Source: Candidatus Cloacimonadota bacterium (GTDB lineage: Bacteria; Cloacimonadota; Cloacimonadia; JGIOTU-2). Taken from it: 20,589 bases of DNA. A model generated the notes under the pieces. The model made no database searches, was not told where the DNA came from, and saw only the letters and a list, made by a program, of their open reading frames with translations. Shown one piece after another: positions 6,975 through 15,570 of this stretch. The stretch spans positions 1 through 20,589 of the forward strand of contig DRBZ01000116.1 of NCBI GenBank assembly GCA_011043895.1. The letters are read 5' to 3'. Position numbers and translations under genes: made by a program. Each line of letters starts with the position of its first letter. The stretch's first letter is position 1.

Positions 6975-9578
6975 ATGCAAAAAATAATTTTTATCAGTTG
7001 TATTCTTATGTTAACTTTTCTCAGCGCTCTTGCTGCATCAGAGGATAAACTAAACCTCAATAAGGCAACGTTTGAAGAGATCACTCAGCTTCCAATCACA
7101 TTGGAACAGGCAGAGGATATCTATTACTATAGAACCTATATTGATTTCTTCCAGTCTGTTTATGATCTGCGTAATATTCAAAGCATAGATCAGAAAACTT
7201 TTTTAAAGATAAAACCACTAGTAAAGATCGTGCCTTACGGTGTTTATGATGAGCTGTCACAGCGCAGGGACCAGATCTACTACCTGCTGAGAAGACTGGC
7301 ACAGGATGAAGGATCTTCTGAAGCGATCGCTGATGTCTGGGAAGATATGCTCATGTCTCCGATCAACATCAATTCTGCTTCTTACAGGGATATTTTGAAT
7401 ATGCCGATCATAAATCCTTCAGATGTCCGTGCGATACTATGCCAAAGAAAACTTAGTAATTACCAGGATTACCGAAGCATGCGTAATGCACCCGGTTTAA
7501 CCCATTATGGCGCAACAAACATTCGCCATTATATTACTTACCAACAACCAAAACTTGATGGCAAATGGACCTTCAACTACCGATTAAAATTCAATAACAA
7601 TCCTTATTCCGAAGAAATCGAAGAAGTCTTGAGAGAGAGTTTTGTGCCAGATAGTCTTAATGAAAAATTTTCTATGTGGGGACGCTACGATCTGGATAAT
7701 GCTTCTCCTGAAATCTCACATAAATTCAGAGCCCGTATGGAGGATTGGTTCAATCTGGAAGTAGGCGGATTACTCTTTTTCAAAAAAGGTGAAGATCGTG
7801 ATCTGAATATGTTCAGGCAGGACAACCAGCTTTCATCAGCCCTTGCAGATAACTCGAAATACACTGCTGCAATTGATCTGAAACCCGCAGATTTGAAAGT
7901 AGTGCTCGGTAATTACCGCGCAACTTGGGGTGAAGGATTAGTCATGGAGAACACTGATCTTTTTGAACCAAGAAGAGCTGGCTATGGTTTTACAAAAAGA
8001 ATAAAAGGCATTTTCCCTGATCTCTCACCTACCGAAGAATTTGCACTCAAAGGAGCTGCTATTGAATATGGTAATTCATTCATGGATGCTTCGGTGTTCT
8101 ATTCAGACGATAAAAAAGATGTGGTGATCTGGGACAGCAATCACGACGGTGAATTAACATCGGAAGATGATATTTTTTATTACATAATTTCCAGTCCTCG
8201 TTTTACTAATGAACAGCTGGAAAGCTCGGAAGCATATTTCAATGAATTTCGTCCTAATCTCACTCCATATCCACTGCCAAAGATAGATATGGCTCCCAGA
8301 AGAGATGCATTGCGAGAAACCTTGGTGGGAGGACATATTCAGTTCAATCCATTTATTGGAACACACCTTGGAGTAACTGCTTATGAAGCAAAATACGATC
8401 GTTACTTCAGCATTGCTGATTACGCAGACCTCGGACAGTATCTCATATATGATAGTTATTATTACAAGAAGCTGGATATCAATGATTCAGAGATATCTTC
8501 GCTATATTCGACTATTACGGACTCCTATCGAAGAAACTACAGAAGAGTGTATGGATTTGACTGGCAAACGACACTGGATAATGTTACCCTTCAGGGAGAA
8601 TATGCAGAACTGGAAGTTGATGGTAATATGCTTGAACTTGGGGATGATCCCGGAGCACTTGTTGCCAGTGCATATTTTAATTTTAATAATCTTAACTTCA
8701 CTATGCTCTATCGTAATTATGATCTTGGCTTTGATAATCCCTATGCCCGTCCTTTCGCAGAACACGAAAAATTTGATGGAACCATTCTTGAGAAACAGTA
8801 TTACTTGAAGAATCCTCTTGTGTCAGAAGTGTTTTATAACAGCCCATGGTCACAGGCAGAAGAAGGTTTTTATATTGAAACCCGATATAAATTCCACAGG
8901 CAACTCACTCTCACCAAAGCATATCTGGATATCTGGGAACGCAAGAGTGATGGGCGCAAGAGTGTTCGTTTTCAAGGTGAGTTGGATTACCGACCTATCT
9001 ATCAGGTGAGTTTACGCCTTAAACAAAAATTACAGACAAACGGCTCGGAAGACTTCTTTACACGAGCAGTATCAAAAACTAGCGAAACAACCTGTAAACT
9101 TCGAGCATATTTGACCAACAGGGATCAGATAGAATTTGAGTATCGATATACCAAAGTATGGATGGCTCCCTATACAAGCTTGACTAATACAGCAGACCCC
9201 GGTCAGGCATACATACTTCCTACTGCTGATGTGCTTAATCATGGTGACTTTATCGCAGTGAACTACATTCATAACTTTACTGATTATTTCCGCATGGAAG
9301 GTGCGTTCCTTTTCTGGAATGGTCATGGCGTCAGTCATTGGGACTGGGAGGATATGGAAATTGATTTCATGGGTAGTCAGGGTATGAAATTTTGGTTTAC
9401 AATTTATGACAGAATATCCAACAACCTCGCTATATCATTTAAATATAAGATCAAGCATTATCAGGATGAAGAACTTTATCTCAGGCAGTATAATGAACCA
9501 GTTCCAGGACAAAACTATGTCTCGCAAGCGAAACATAAAGAAAGCTCCATACGATTGCAGCTTGATTGGACGTTCTGA
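6975..9578 (+). CDS. Outer-membrane beta-barrel protein with N-terminal ComEA-like helix-hairpin-helix modules
   Basis: An 867-residue protein. Signal peptide at about 1-21. Two helix-hairpin-helix units follow: about 25-85 (LNLNKATFEEITQLP, then DLRNIQSIDQKTFLKIKPL) and about 118-178 (SPININSASYRDILNMP, then YRSMRNAPGLTHYG); these resemble the LNINTA-type motif of ComEA. Residues about 185-867 are beta-rich, with alternating aromatic and polar residues and a terminal Phe, consistent with a large outer-membrane barrel. HhH modules usually bind DNA without sequence specificity; in a periplasmic setting they might instead be protein-binding. The start at 6975 sits 1 base after the preceding stop and directly precedes the signal peptide; the in-frame ATG at 6942 would add a non-signal extension inside the neighbour. 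Function not established. Confidence 0.85.
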   Translation: MQKIIFISCILMLTFLSALAASEDKLNLNKATFEEITQLPITLEQAEDIYYYRTYIDFFQSVYDLRNIQSIDQKTFLKIKPLVKIVPYGVYDELSQRRDQIYYLLRRLAQDEGSSEAIADVWEDMLMSPININSASYRDILNMPIINPSDVRAILCQRKLSNYQDYRSMRNAPGLTHYGATNIRHYITYQQPKLDGKWTFNYRLKFNNNPYSEEIEEVLRESFVPDSLNEKFSMWGRYDLDNASPEISHKFRARMEDWFNLEVGGLLFFKKGEDRDLNMFRQDNQLSSALADNSKYTAAIDLKPADLKVVLGNYRATWGEGLVMENTDLFEPRRAGYGFTKRIKGIFPDLSPTEEFALKGAAIEYGNSFMDASVFYSDDKKDVVIWDSNHDGELTSEDDIFYYIISSPRFTNEQLESSEAYFNEFRPNLTPYPLPKIDMAPRRDALRETLVGGHIQFNPFIGTHLGVTAYEAKYDRYFSIADYADLGQYLIYDSYYYKKLDINDSEISSLYSTITDSYRRNYRRVYGFDWQTTLDNVTLQGEYAELEVDGNMLELGDDPGALVASAYFNFNNLNFTMLYRNYDLGFDNPYARPFAEHEKFDGTILEKQYYLKNPLVSEVFYNSPWSQAEEGFYIETRYKFHRQLTLTKAYLDIWERKSDGRKSVRFQGELDYRPIYQVSLRLKQKLQTNGSEDFFTRAVSKTSETTCKLRAYLTNRDQIEFEYRYTKVWMAPYTSLTNTADPGQAYILPTADVLNHGDFIAVNYIHNFTDYFRMEGAFLFWNGHGVSHWDWEDMEIDFMGSQGMKFWFTIYDRISNNLAISFKYKIKHYQDEELYLRQYNEPVPGQNYVSQAKHKESSIRLQLDWTF

Positions 9579-9580
9579 TG

Positions 9581-9824
9581 GAACACAAATTAACACAGAT
9601 GAAAGAGATGATCGCAGATATTTATTAGACATTTATGGAATATAAAAATTCTGATGTAACTGAAAAAATCATTAGTTCCTTCTTTAAGGTATACAATACT
9701 TTGGGCTATGGCTTTTTTAGAAAAAGTATATGAAAATGCAATGAAGATACTATGTATGGAGACCAAAATGCAAAATTTTGATTTCTATCTGTGTGTATCA
9801 GTTCATTCAGTGAAAATCTGTGTT
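9581..9824. repeat. Short inverted repeats flanking the GxxExxY remnant
   Basis: AACACAGAT at 9592-9600 is inverted exactly as ATCTGTGTT at 9816-9824. GAACACAAATT at 9581-9591 also matches the inverted right side (complement of AATCTGTGTTC) at 10 of 11 positions, so the left side carries two tandem-like AACACA units. The repeats bracket the broken GxxExxY reading frame and may be the remains of its usual flanking repeat sequence. They are too short for certainty. Confidence 0.5.
9635..9760 (+). pseudogene. GxxExxY-family protein remnant, frameshifted and truncated
   Basis: From the ATG at 9635 the frame reads EKIISSFFKVYNTLGYG, the conserved start of GxxExxY proteins. It then goes out of frame at a run of six T (9713-9718) and meets TGA at 9731-9733. 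Removing one T restores GFLEKVYENAMKI, exactly the family signature (GxxExxY = GFLEKVY). After that the similarity fades within about ten codons, whereas intact members run to about 120-130 residues. The gene is therefore both frameshifted and truncated. Function of the family is unknown. The fragment fills the 275-base gap between two envelope genes. Confidence 0.78.
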
Positions 9825-9853
9825 CTATCACTTAAATAATTTTCGGAGGATAC

Positions 9854-11173
9854 ATGAAAAAAGTAATTTTAGGAATCTTAATGCTGCTGGTTTTGTCATT
9901 ACCACTCAATGCAGCTTTTGTGTATGACAGATATGCTGGTGCAGAAATTACCGCATACACTGCTCATTCTCTCGCAATGGGTTCTACAGGAATTGCAACC
10001 GGATATGGACCACTTGCTGCGCTGAAGAATCCAGCATTATTAGGAAAGATTCCCTACAAACTGATGGTGCAATTCTCGCCGGATATCACAAAAAATAATG
10101 AAGATCGAGCCTTTCCTATATTCGATTCATTCGATTCATATATCGATGATGCGGTCTATGCTTCGAATGCCCATCTGTTTCAACGCTATTTCCTTGGTTT
10201 GATGTATAACGTTCCTTTAAAGAATTTTATGGTTTCAACTGCGTATACCTATGCACCACTCTATGATTTCAATTTTAAATATATCGAGGAAATGAGAAAT
10301 AATGAAGGCACTGATTATGGAAACGAACCTCACAAGATAGCCATCAATACATACAAAGGTGATGGGAACATCTACGCACACACCCCCTCGGTTACACTCA
10401 CTTTTAAGAATGATGACAGTTTTTTCAGATCTATTTCTCTCGGTGGATCTTTTTCACTTATGAGAGGGAGTAACACTATTGACTCCACGATCATTTTTAC
10501 CCAATGGGCAAAAGATCAAATGACGAGTGATCAGGATAGTATTCCTGATGTGATTTATGAAAGAAAGAATGATTATTCCGGTTATCGCTTCCAAACGGGA
10601 CTGTTACTTGATCTTGGTGAAAGGTTTAAATTTGGACTAAACTACACAAGCAGCGCTGAGCTTGATCGATCAACCTGGGCGACAGGAGATACTGCCTGGA
10701 CCAACACCACGATCAATTACCCTTCAAAGATAGGATTTGGTTTTGAATATCATCCACGCAATGTATGGGATACTCATCTCTCTGTTGAAATCGCCTTTGT
10801 AAAATGGAGCGAGTATAATCCACTCTGGTATGATGTGCTGGAGTATTATGCAGGTATTGAACATCAGATTTTCAACAATCAACCCCTACGACTGGGATTT
10901 CATTATAAACCATCCGGAATGAATAAAGAAGTAGTTCTCACAACATTCTCAGCCGGAACAAGTATTCCATTACCTTATAACCTGCTGCTTGATATTGGAG
11001 CAGAAGTTGGTAAAATGAATTATAATCATAAAGATCTGTTCCCTGATGGTTACTATGCAAACAGCAATCTCTGGGATACAACACATTCCGACCTTCCGGT
11101 TGATAGAGAAAATCTCGATAAGATCAATGATGTATTGATCAACTTTATGGCAACCCTGTCCTGGAAATTTTAA
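9854..11173 (+). CDS. Predicted outer-membrane beta-barrel protein (PorV/FadL-like N-terminus)
   Basis: A 439-residue protein with a signal peptide of about 20 residues (MKKVILGILMLLVLSLPLNA). The mature N-terminus contains HSLAMGSTGIATGYGPLAAL then KNPALLGK at about 38-65, the same type of segment (small-residue hatch followed by NPA) that opens PorV and FadL-like barrels. The rest is beta-rich with many Tyr, Trp and Phe residues and ends SWKF, a terminal Phe fitting a barrel. Substrate is unknown. GGAGGATAC lies just before the ATG. It is followed 12 bases later by the secreted nucleotidase gene, so both may belong to one envelope transcript. Family level is probable; specific function is not. 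Confidence 0.8.
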   Translation: MKKVILGILMLLVLSLPLNAAFVYDRYAGAEITAYTAHSLAMGSTGIATGYGPLAALKNPALLGKIPYKLMVQFSPDITKNNEDRAFPIFDSFDSYIDDAVYASNAHLFQRYFLGLMYNVPLKNFMVSTAYTYAPLYDFNFKYIEEMRNNEGTDYGNEPHKIAINTYKGDGNIYAHTPSVTLTFKNDDSFFRSISLGGSFSLMRGSNTIDSTIIFTQWAKDQMTSDQDSIPDVIYERKNDYSGYRFQTGLLLDLGERFKFGLNYTSSAELDRSTWATGDTAWTNTTINYPSKIGFGFEYHPRNVWDTHLSVEIAFVKWSEYNPLWYDVLEYYAGIEHQIFNNQPLRLGFHYKPSGMNKEVVLTTFSAGTSIPLPYNLLLDIGAEVGKMNYNHKDLFPDGYYANSNLWDTTHSDLPVDRENLDKINDVLINFMATLSWKF

Positions 11174-11185
11174 TAAAAGGTTCTT

Positions 11186-12865
11186 ATGAAAAAAATATTT
11201 GTATTCATCAGTTTGATCCTTCTTTTCACCGCTGTTATACATGCCGAAGAACTTGTATTGAACCTTCTATTTTCAAACGATGTTCACGGTGGAATTGATG
11301 AGGTTCCTGCAACATTTATCAATCCAGATTTCCCCCCCCCACTTGGCGGTGGAGCGGCAGCAGCTGAATATATTAAACGAGTTCGAGCAAAAGCAAAAGA
11401 AAACGGAGAAGCGGTACTGCTATTGGATGCTGGTGACTTCTTTCAGGGACACCCAATCGGCACAATGACTGATGGTGTAGCAATCATCAAATATATGAAT
11501 TGGATAGGATATGATGCCATGGCAATTGGTAACCATGAGTTCGATAATGGATATGATACTCTGTTGGAAACTTTATCTTTAGCAGAATTTCCTATAGTCT
11601 GTGCAAATATCATTGTAGAAGAAACTGGCGAATTTATTCCCGGCTGTCTCCCTTATATATTAAAAGATATTGATGGCATTACACTCGGGATTATAGGCAT
11701 CAGTACACTAGACACCCCACTTATGAGTTTTCCTGAAAACATTAAAGGACTCAAATTCCTCGATGCAGCAGAAGTAACAGAGAAATACATAAAAATAGTC
11801 AAAGACGAAGGTGCTGACATTGTGCTTGTACTCGGGCACATGGGAATCCCCTATGATGTTGAGAGTGCGTATCAATATGATATTGTTGAAGGTCATATTA
11901 ATGATCCTGATAGACGCTGGCCTGATAATGCAATGCATATAGCATGCAAAGTACCAGGAATTGATATCTTCGTTGCAGGTCATATTCACAAAGGATATAA
12001 CAAACCCTGGGAAGAACCGGAAAATCATACGCTTATTACGCAAAATTATGGATATGGCTCTAATATTGGACACCTTGTAATAACTATCGATACAGAAACG
12101 AAGTCTATATCTGGATGGGAAGTTCCTGCCTATATAGATGGCTCCTTAATCACACTTTTCGGTGAAGAATTTATCGGCGATCCCTGGTTCAAACAGAAGA
12201 TCGACTCCATGCAAGCTGTTGCAGAAAAAGGTATGGATGAGATCGTTGGTTTTGCGGGTATGCATCTATCACGTGGAAGCGGTGCACAAAGCATCATAGG
12301 TAACGTAGTAATGGATGCGATGCTGGAAGAAACTGATGCTGATTTCGCATTTTTGAACCTCGGTGGTGTACGGGATGATATCGAAGAGGGTCCAGTATCC
12401 TATCGAGATATCTTTGATGTACTTCCCTTTGAAAGTGAAGTCATTACTATGAAAATCCCCGGATCAAAACTCAAAGAGATAATAGAAGTCCGTGTTGCAG
12501 GTGGTCGTCATGGGCTTCGAGTCGCAGGTGGAGAAGTAGAATACAGCAAGAAATATCCAGACTTCCAGCGTGTAACAGACCTCAAGATAGGTGGAGAACC
12601 ATGGGATCCAGATAAGATCTACACCGTTGCTACAACTGACTTTCTCATGCAGGGCAATTCTGGTCTTACTCTGCTTACAGAAATTCCTGAAAAGCAGATC
12701 ACATATAAATATATTATTCTCAGAGATGCTCTAGCGAATTACTTCCGCAGAAGAGAAGTAGTCAATGGAAAAATAGACAATAGATGGATTCACGAACCAG
12801 ATGCAACTCATTCCGAGGTAATAAAAAAACATAATCAGAAAAAGGATCAACTCTCTTCAAATTAG
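11186..12865 (+). CDS. Secreted 5'-nucleotidase / 2',3'-cyclic phosphodiesterase family enzyme (UshA-like)
   Basis: A 559-residue protein with a signal peptide of about 20 residues (cleavage near VIHA-EE). The N-terminal metallophosphoesterase domain at about 24-290 shows NDVHG (D32, H34), DAGDFFQG (D81, D84), GNHEFD (N116, H117, D120), GHMG (H218) and GHIH (H266, H268); these supply the two-metal site and the Asp-His dyad. The C-terminal 5'-nucleotidase domain shows FLNLGGVR with the substrate-binding Asn and Arg, then VLPFESEV. It probably dephosphorylates nucleotides in the periplasm so nucleosides can be imported and salvaged by enzymes encoded nearby. AAAAGG precedes the ATG. Codons about 49-51 lie in a run of nine C (11332-11340), unusual in this AT-rich DNA and a possible slippage point. 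Exact substrate range cannot be told. Confidence 0.93.
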   Translation: MKKIFVFISLILLFTAVIHAEELVLNLLFSNDVHGGIDEVPATFINPDFPPPLGGGAAAAEYIKRVRAKAKENGEAVLLLDAGDFFQGHPIGTMTDGVAIIKYMNWIGYDAMAIGNHEFDNGYDTLLETLSLAEFPIVCANIIVEETGEFIPGCLPYILKDIDGITLGIIGISTLDTPLMSFPENIKGLKFLDAAEVTEKYIKIVKDEGADIVLVLGHMGIPYDVESAYQYDIVEGHINDPDRRWPDNAMHIACKVPGIDIFVAGHIHKGYNKPWEEPENHTLITQNYGYGSNIGHLVITIDTETKSISGWEVPAYIDGSLITLFGEEFIGDPWFKQKIDSMQAVAEKGMDEIVGFAGMHLSRGSGAQSIIGNVVMDAMLEETDADFAFLNLGGVRDDIEEGPVSYRDIFDVLPFESEVITMKIPGSKLKEIIEVRVAGGRHGLRVAGGEVEYSKKYPDFQRVTDLKIGGEPWDPDKIYTVATTDFLMQGNSGLTLLTEIPEKQITYKYIILRDALANYFRRREVVNGKIDNRWIHEPDATHSEVIKKHNQKKDQLSSN

Positions 12866-12895
12866 TAATAAGCTTACGTGGAAAAATCGAACACA

Positions 12896-12909
12896 AACCC
12901 AAGAGGGTT
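12896..12909 (+). promoter_or_regulatory. Hairpin enclosing the Shine-Dalgarno of the M48 gene
   Basis: AACCC (12896-12900) and GGGTT (12905-12909) form a perfect 5-bp stem with loop AAGA. The ribosome-binding site AAGAGGG (12901-12907) lies in the loop and the 3' arm, ending 6 bases before the ATG at 12914. It could limit initiation; whether it forms in the cell is unknown. Confidence 0.4.
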
Positions 12910-12913
12910 ACTA

Positions 12914-14179
12914 ATGGATTTAAAGAATATTCGCTATAAAGGTGATCTGGAAGACACCAAAGAACTTTTCAACGTTTATAAAGTACAGCAGATAATAAAG
13001 TCACATGAGGAGATTCTGAAGGAACACATTTCATTTCGCGAGAAACTACTCGCTGATTCCGTACGACTTACTCCCATCATTGCTCCTCGCATCTACAAGA
13101 TCATTGATGAAGTAAAAAAAGCATTTAAGATCAAATCAAAGATCGAATTTTTTTCATTAAGGGACAATACATACAATGCCTTTGCTTTTAAGCAGCGCAA
13201 TCTGATAAGCGTGGTCTTTACTTCAGCGTTGCTGGAAAATTTCGATGATCTAGAGTTAAAGTTTGTTCTGGGACATGAGCTTGGACATATCATTTATGAT
13301 CATAATAAATTATTACTCCTCTATAATCCCGACAAGAAGCGGACCACCTTTCTTCCGATTCTGGCTGAAAAAAAGTTCCTTACCTGGCAGAAAAAAGCTG
13401 AAATAAGTTGTGATCGGGTCGGTCTTGTCGCTTGTGGGAAATACGACATCTCAGTTCAAAGTCTGCTTAAGATATCCTATGGTCTCACTGAGAAAAACCT
13501 TAATTTCAATTTACCCGAGCTAATGAAACAGCTGGATGATCTCGCAGAATCAGAATATATGTCAGAATTGAGTACTTCTACTCACCCCATTTTGCCGGTT
13601 CGTTTGAAAGCGCTGGAACTCTTTTCTAAATCACAGCTCTATAAAAAGAGTGGAAAACTTACTCCTGAAGAACTGTATCAGAAAACTGATGCACTGGTAG
13701 CACTTACAAAATTCTATCCCCGCAAAAAAACGAAAGAGATGATGATGAAACTTGTTGCTGCTGGTGGGATCTCAATGATCGCTGCAGACAGGGAAATAAA
13801 TCTGGAGGAGATCAAGGGACTTGTGAAAATACTGGCTGATGTTTTTACTGATGATCCCGAAAAAGAGATCGTTTATGATAAGGAAAAAGCTAAAAAACAA
13901 CTTGATATGTCCGCAAAATATCTAAAGGATCATGGTTCTGATTATGACAGATACTACACTTTGCACTTCCTGACGCTGATTTCCCTATCTGATGGAAAAT
14001 TTACGAAAAGGGAAAAAGAGGTTTTGCTCTCTATTGCAGAATCTATTGGGCTCTCTCAGGATGATGCTATGGATGTGATGTGGAAAACCCTTCAGCAGAA
14101 CGGCATAACCATCGACGTGCGGCTTAACGAAATTGCACAGAATGTTCAGGAGCATTACGCAGATTATTTGAAGGAATAA
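12914..14179 (+). CDS. Cytoplasmic M48-family zinc metallopeptidase with TerB-like C-terminal region
   Basis: A 421-residue protein. The peptidase domain at about 60-235 has GHELGH with H121, E122 and H125 as HExxH, the third zinc ligand region KAEISCDRVG (E163, D167), and STHPILPVRL (H224, P225, R230), the usual M48 THP...R block. It lacks a signal peptide and the paired membrane helices of HtpX, so it is probably cytoplasmic. The region from about 275 to 395 resembles TerB: KLVAAGGISMIAADREINLEE and, after a linker, LISLSDGKFTKREKEVLL then IAESIGLS. The fusion suggests a peptidase with a regulatory or partner-binding module. The start is ATG 12914 with AAGAGGG before it; the in-frame GTG at 12878 has no ribosome-binding site. 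Target proteins unknown. Confidence 0.87.
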   Translation: MDLKNIRYKGDLEDTKELFNVYKVQQIIKSHEEILKEHISFREKLLADSVRLTPIIAPRIYKIIDEVKKAFKIKSKIEFFSLRDNTYNAFAFKQRNLISVVFTSALLENFDDLELKFVLGHELGHIIYDHNKLLLLYNPDKKRTTFLPILAEKKFLTWQKKAEISCDRVGLVACGKYDISVQSLLKISYGLTEKNLNFNLPELMKQLDDLAESEYMSELSTSTHPILPVRLKALELFSKSQLYKKSGKLTPEELYQKTDALVALTKFYPRKKTKEMMMKLVAAGGISMIAADREINLEEIKGLVKILADVFTDDPEKEIVYDKEKAKKQLDMSAKYLKDHGSDYDRYYTLHFLTLISLSDGKFTKREKEVLLSIAESIGLSQDDAMDVMWKTLQQNGITIDVRLNEIAQNVQEHYADYLKE

Positions 14180-14300
14180 TAGACTTGGTTTATTTTCATA
14201 TCTGTCTATTTACAATTGCTTTTTCACGAATCTCTTGACTGATATTAGTCTCAAAACACTTTTGTTATCAATTACTGAATTAAACTTACACAGCCAAAAA

Positions 14301-14321
14301 GAATTTAAGGAGCCTTAATTC
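14301..14321 (+). promoter_or_regulatory. Inverted repeat enclosing the Shine-Dalgarno of the DUF6051-like gene
   Basis: The 21 bases read GAATT, a bulged T, AAG, loop GAGC, CTT, AATTC: an eight-pair stem with one bulge. The ribosome-binding site AAGGAG occupies the 3' end of the left arm and the loop, and the ATG follows at 14325. A folded transcript would mask the site, so it is a candidate translational control element. No promoter is clear in 14180-14300, although TTGACT occurs at 14235-14240 without a good -10. Confidence 0.4.
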
Positions 14322-14324
14322 AGA

Positions 14325-15557
14325 ATGAGTTACAGGGATGATTTCCTCTTCCTCAGAGGACAATTCGATCAGGATGAAGATTTCATCACGCTAAAAAAGT
14401 ATCGTCAGAATATCTTCAATCTGCCCTTTGAATCCCAGAATTATCATCTTCTTCCAGGAGAGAAATTCTACCGTTGTGCAGAACATAACAGAGATTTTGA
14501 TACCACTTATTCAACTGATAACTCCATCGCTTCTCCCCACCTTTCTGAACTTCTCAGAGTTGATGACTCAAAAATTCAGGAGAATATCACTTTCACGTAT
14601 CCAATATTCAAACCTTTTACACTTGAAAAATCAAAAGAGATCATCATACTCCTTCATGGATTGAATGAAAAAAGCTGGGAGAAATACCTGCCGTGGGCTC
14701 AAAAATTAGTGGAATTGACGGGTAAAACAATCATTCTTTTCCCAACAGCTTTCCACATGAACAGAGCACCAAAAACATGGAGTGATCCCAAACTCATGAA
14801 CAAAGCATGCAAAGAAAGGAAGAAACTTTTTCCCACAGTTGTCAATTCCTCCTTTGCGAATATTGCAATAAGTACAAGACTACAATTCCTCCCACAACGA
14901 TTTCTCTGGTCAGGATTTCAAACCTATTATGACATTCATCAACTTATTCGGGAAATAAGAGTTGGAAAAAATCCCCAGATTGAAAAAGATGCATCTATCG
15001 ATTTCTTCTCTTATTCTGTTGGATCATTTCTTGCAGAGATTCTTTTCATGGCTGATGAACAGAATTACTTTAAGCAGTCTAAGCTCTGTATGTTCTGCGG
15101 CGGTCCCATATTGAACAGAATGTCGCCAGCTTCAAAATTCATTCTGGATAGCGAGGCAAACGTTGCAATATATTCATACTTCATAGAACATCTGGAGAAC
15201 GAGTTAAAACGTGATACTCGTCTGGCGCATTATTTCGGAAAAGATCATCCTGTCGGACAGGTATTTAAATGTATGCTAGATTACAATAAAATGATAACCT
15301 TTCGAGAAAAAATTTTAAAAAAGATCGGAAAGCGAATATCCGCATTGGCGTTACAAAAAGATGAGGTTGTACCAGCAATAGAGGTAGAACTCTCTTTGCA
15401 TGGACATGATGGTAAAATTCCAATAAAGGTCAAATCCTATGATTTTCCTTATGAATATGACCACGTCATTCCATTCCCAGCACGAGAAAAAAACGAATCA
15501 GAAATAGATAGATGGTTTAATAAATCAATGAAATTCATAGCACAGCAATTAAAGTAG
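14325..15557 (+). CDS. Alpha/beta-hydrolase-fold protein, DUF6051-like
   Basis: A 410-residue protein without a signal peptide. Residues 106-115 (IIILLHGLNE) are the strand and oxyanion turn of an alpha/beta hydrolase. FSYSVGSF at 228-235 is the nucleophile elbow with Ser231 (S-x-S-x-G instead of G-x-S-x-G). ALQKDEVVP at 342-350 offers Asp346 and YDHVIPFP at 378-385 offers His380, so a complete triad in the right order is visible. HGLNEKSWEKYLPWA, followed by LFPTAFHMNRAPKTW, resembles what I remember of the DUF6051 family from Bacteroidota; I am moderately sure of that name. Substrate unknown. It is separated by 145 bases from the M48 gene and is followed by phosphate butyryltransferase after 13 bases. 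Confidence 0.75.
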   Translation: MSYRDDFLFLRGQFDQDEDFITLKKYRQNIFNLPFESQNYHLLPGEKFYRCAEHNRDFDTTYSTDNSIASPHLSELLRVDDSKIQENITFTYPIFKPFTLEKSKEIIILLHGLNEKSWEKYLPWAQKLVELTGKTIILFPTAFHMNRAPKTWSDPKLMNKACKERKKLFPTVVNSSFANIAISTRLQFLPQRFLWSGFQTYYDIHQLIREIRVGKNPQIEKDASIDFFSYSVGSFLAEILFMADEQNYFKQSKLCMFCGGPILNRMSPASKFILDSEANVAIYSYFIEHLENELKRDTRLAHYFGKDHPVGQVFKCMLDYNKMITFREKILKKIGKRISALALQKDEVVPAIEVELSLHGHDGKIPIKVKSYDFPYEYDHVIPFPAREKNESEIDRWFNKSMKFIAQQLK

Positions 15558-15570
15558 AAACGGAGAATTA

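Noticed and set aside
12878..12913. GTG start for the M48 gene
   Set aside because: No ribosome-binding site, while ATG 12914 has AAGAGGG at proper spacing.
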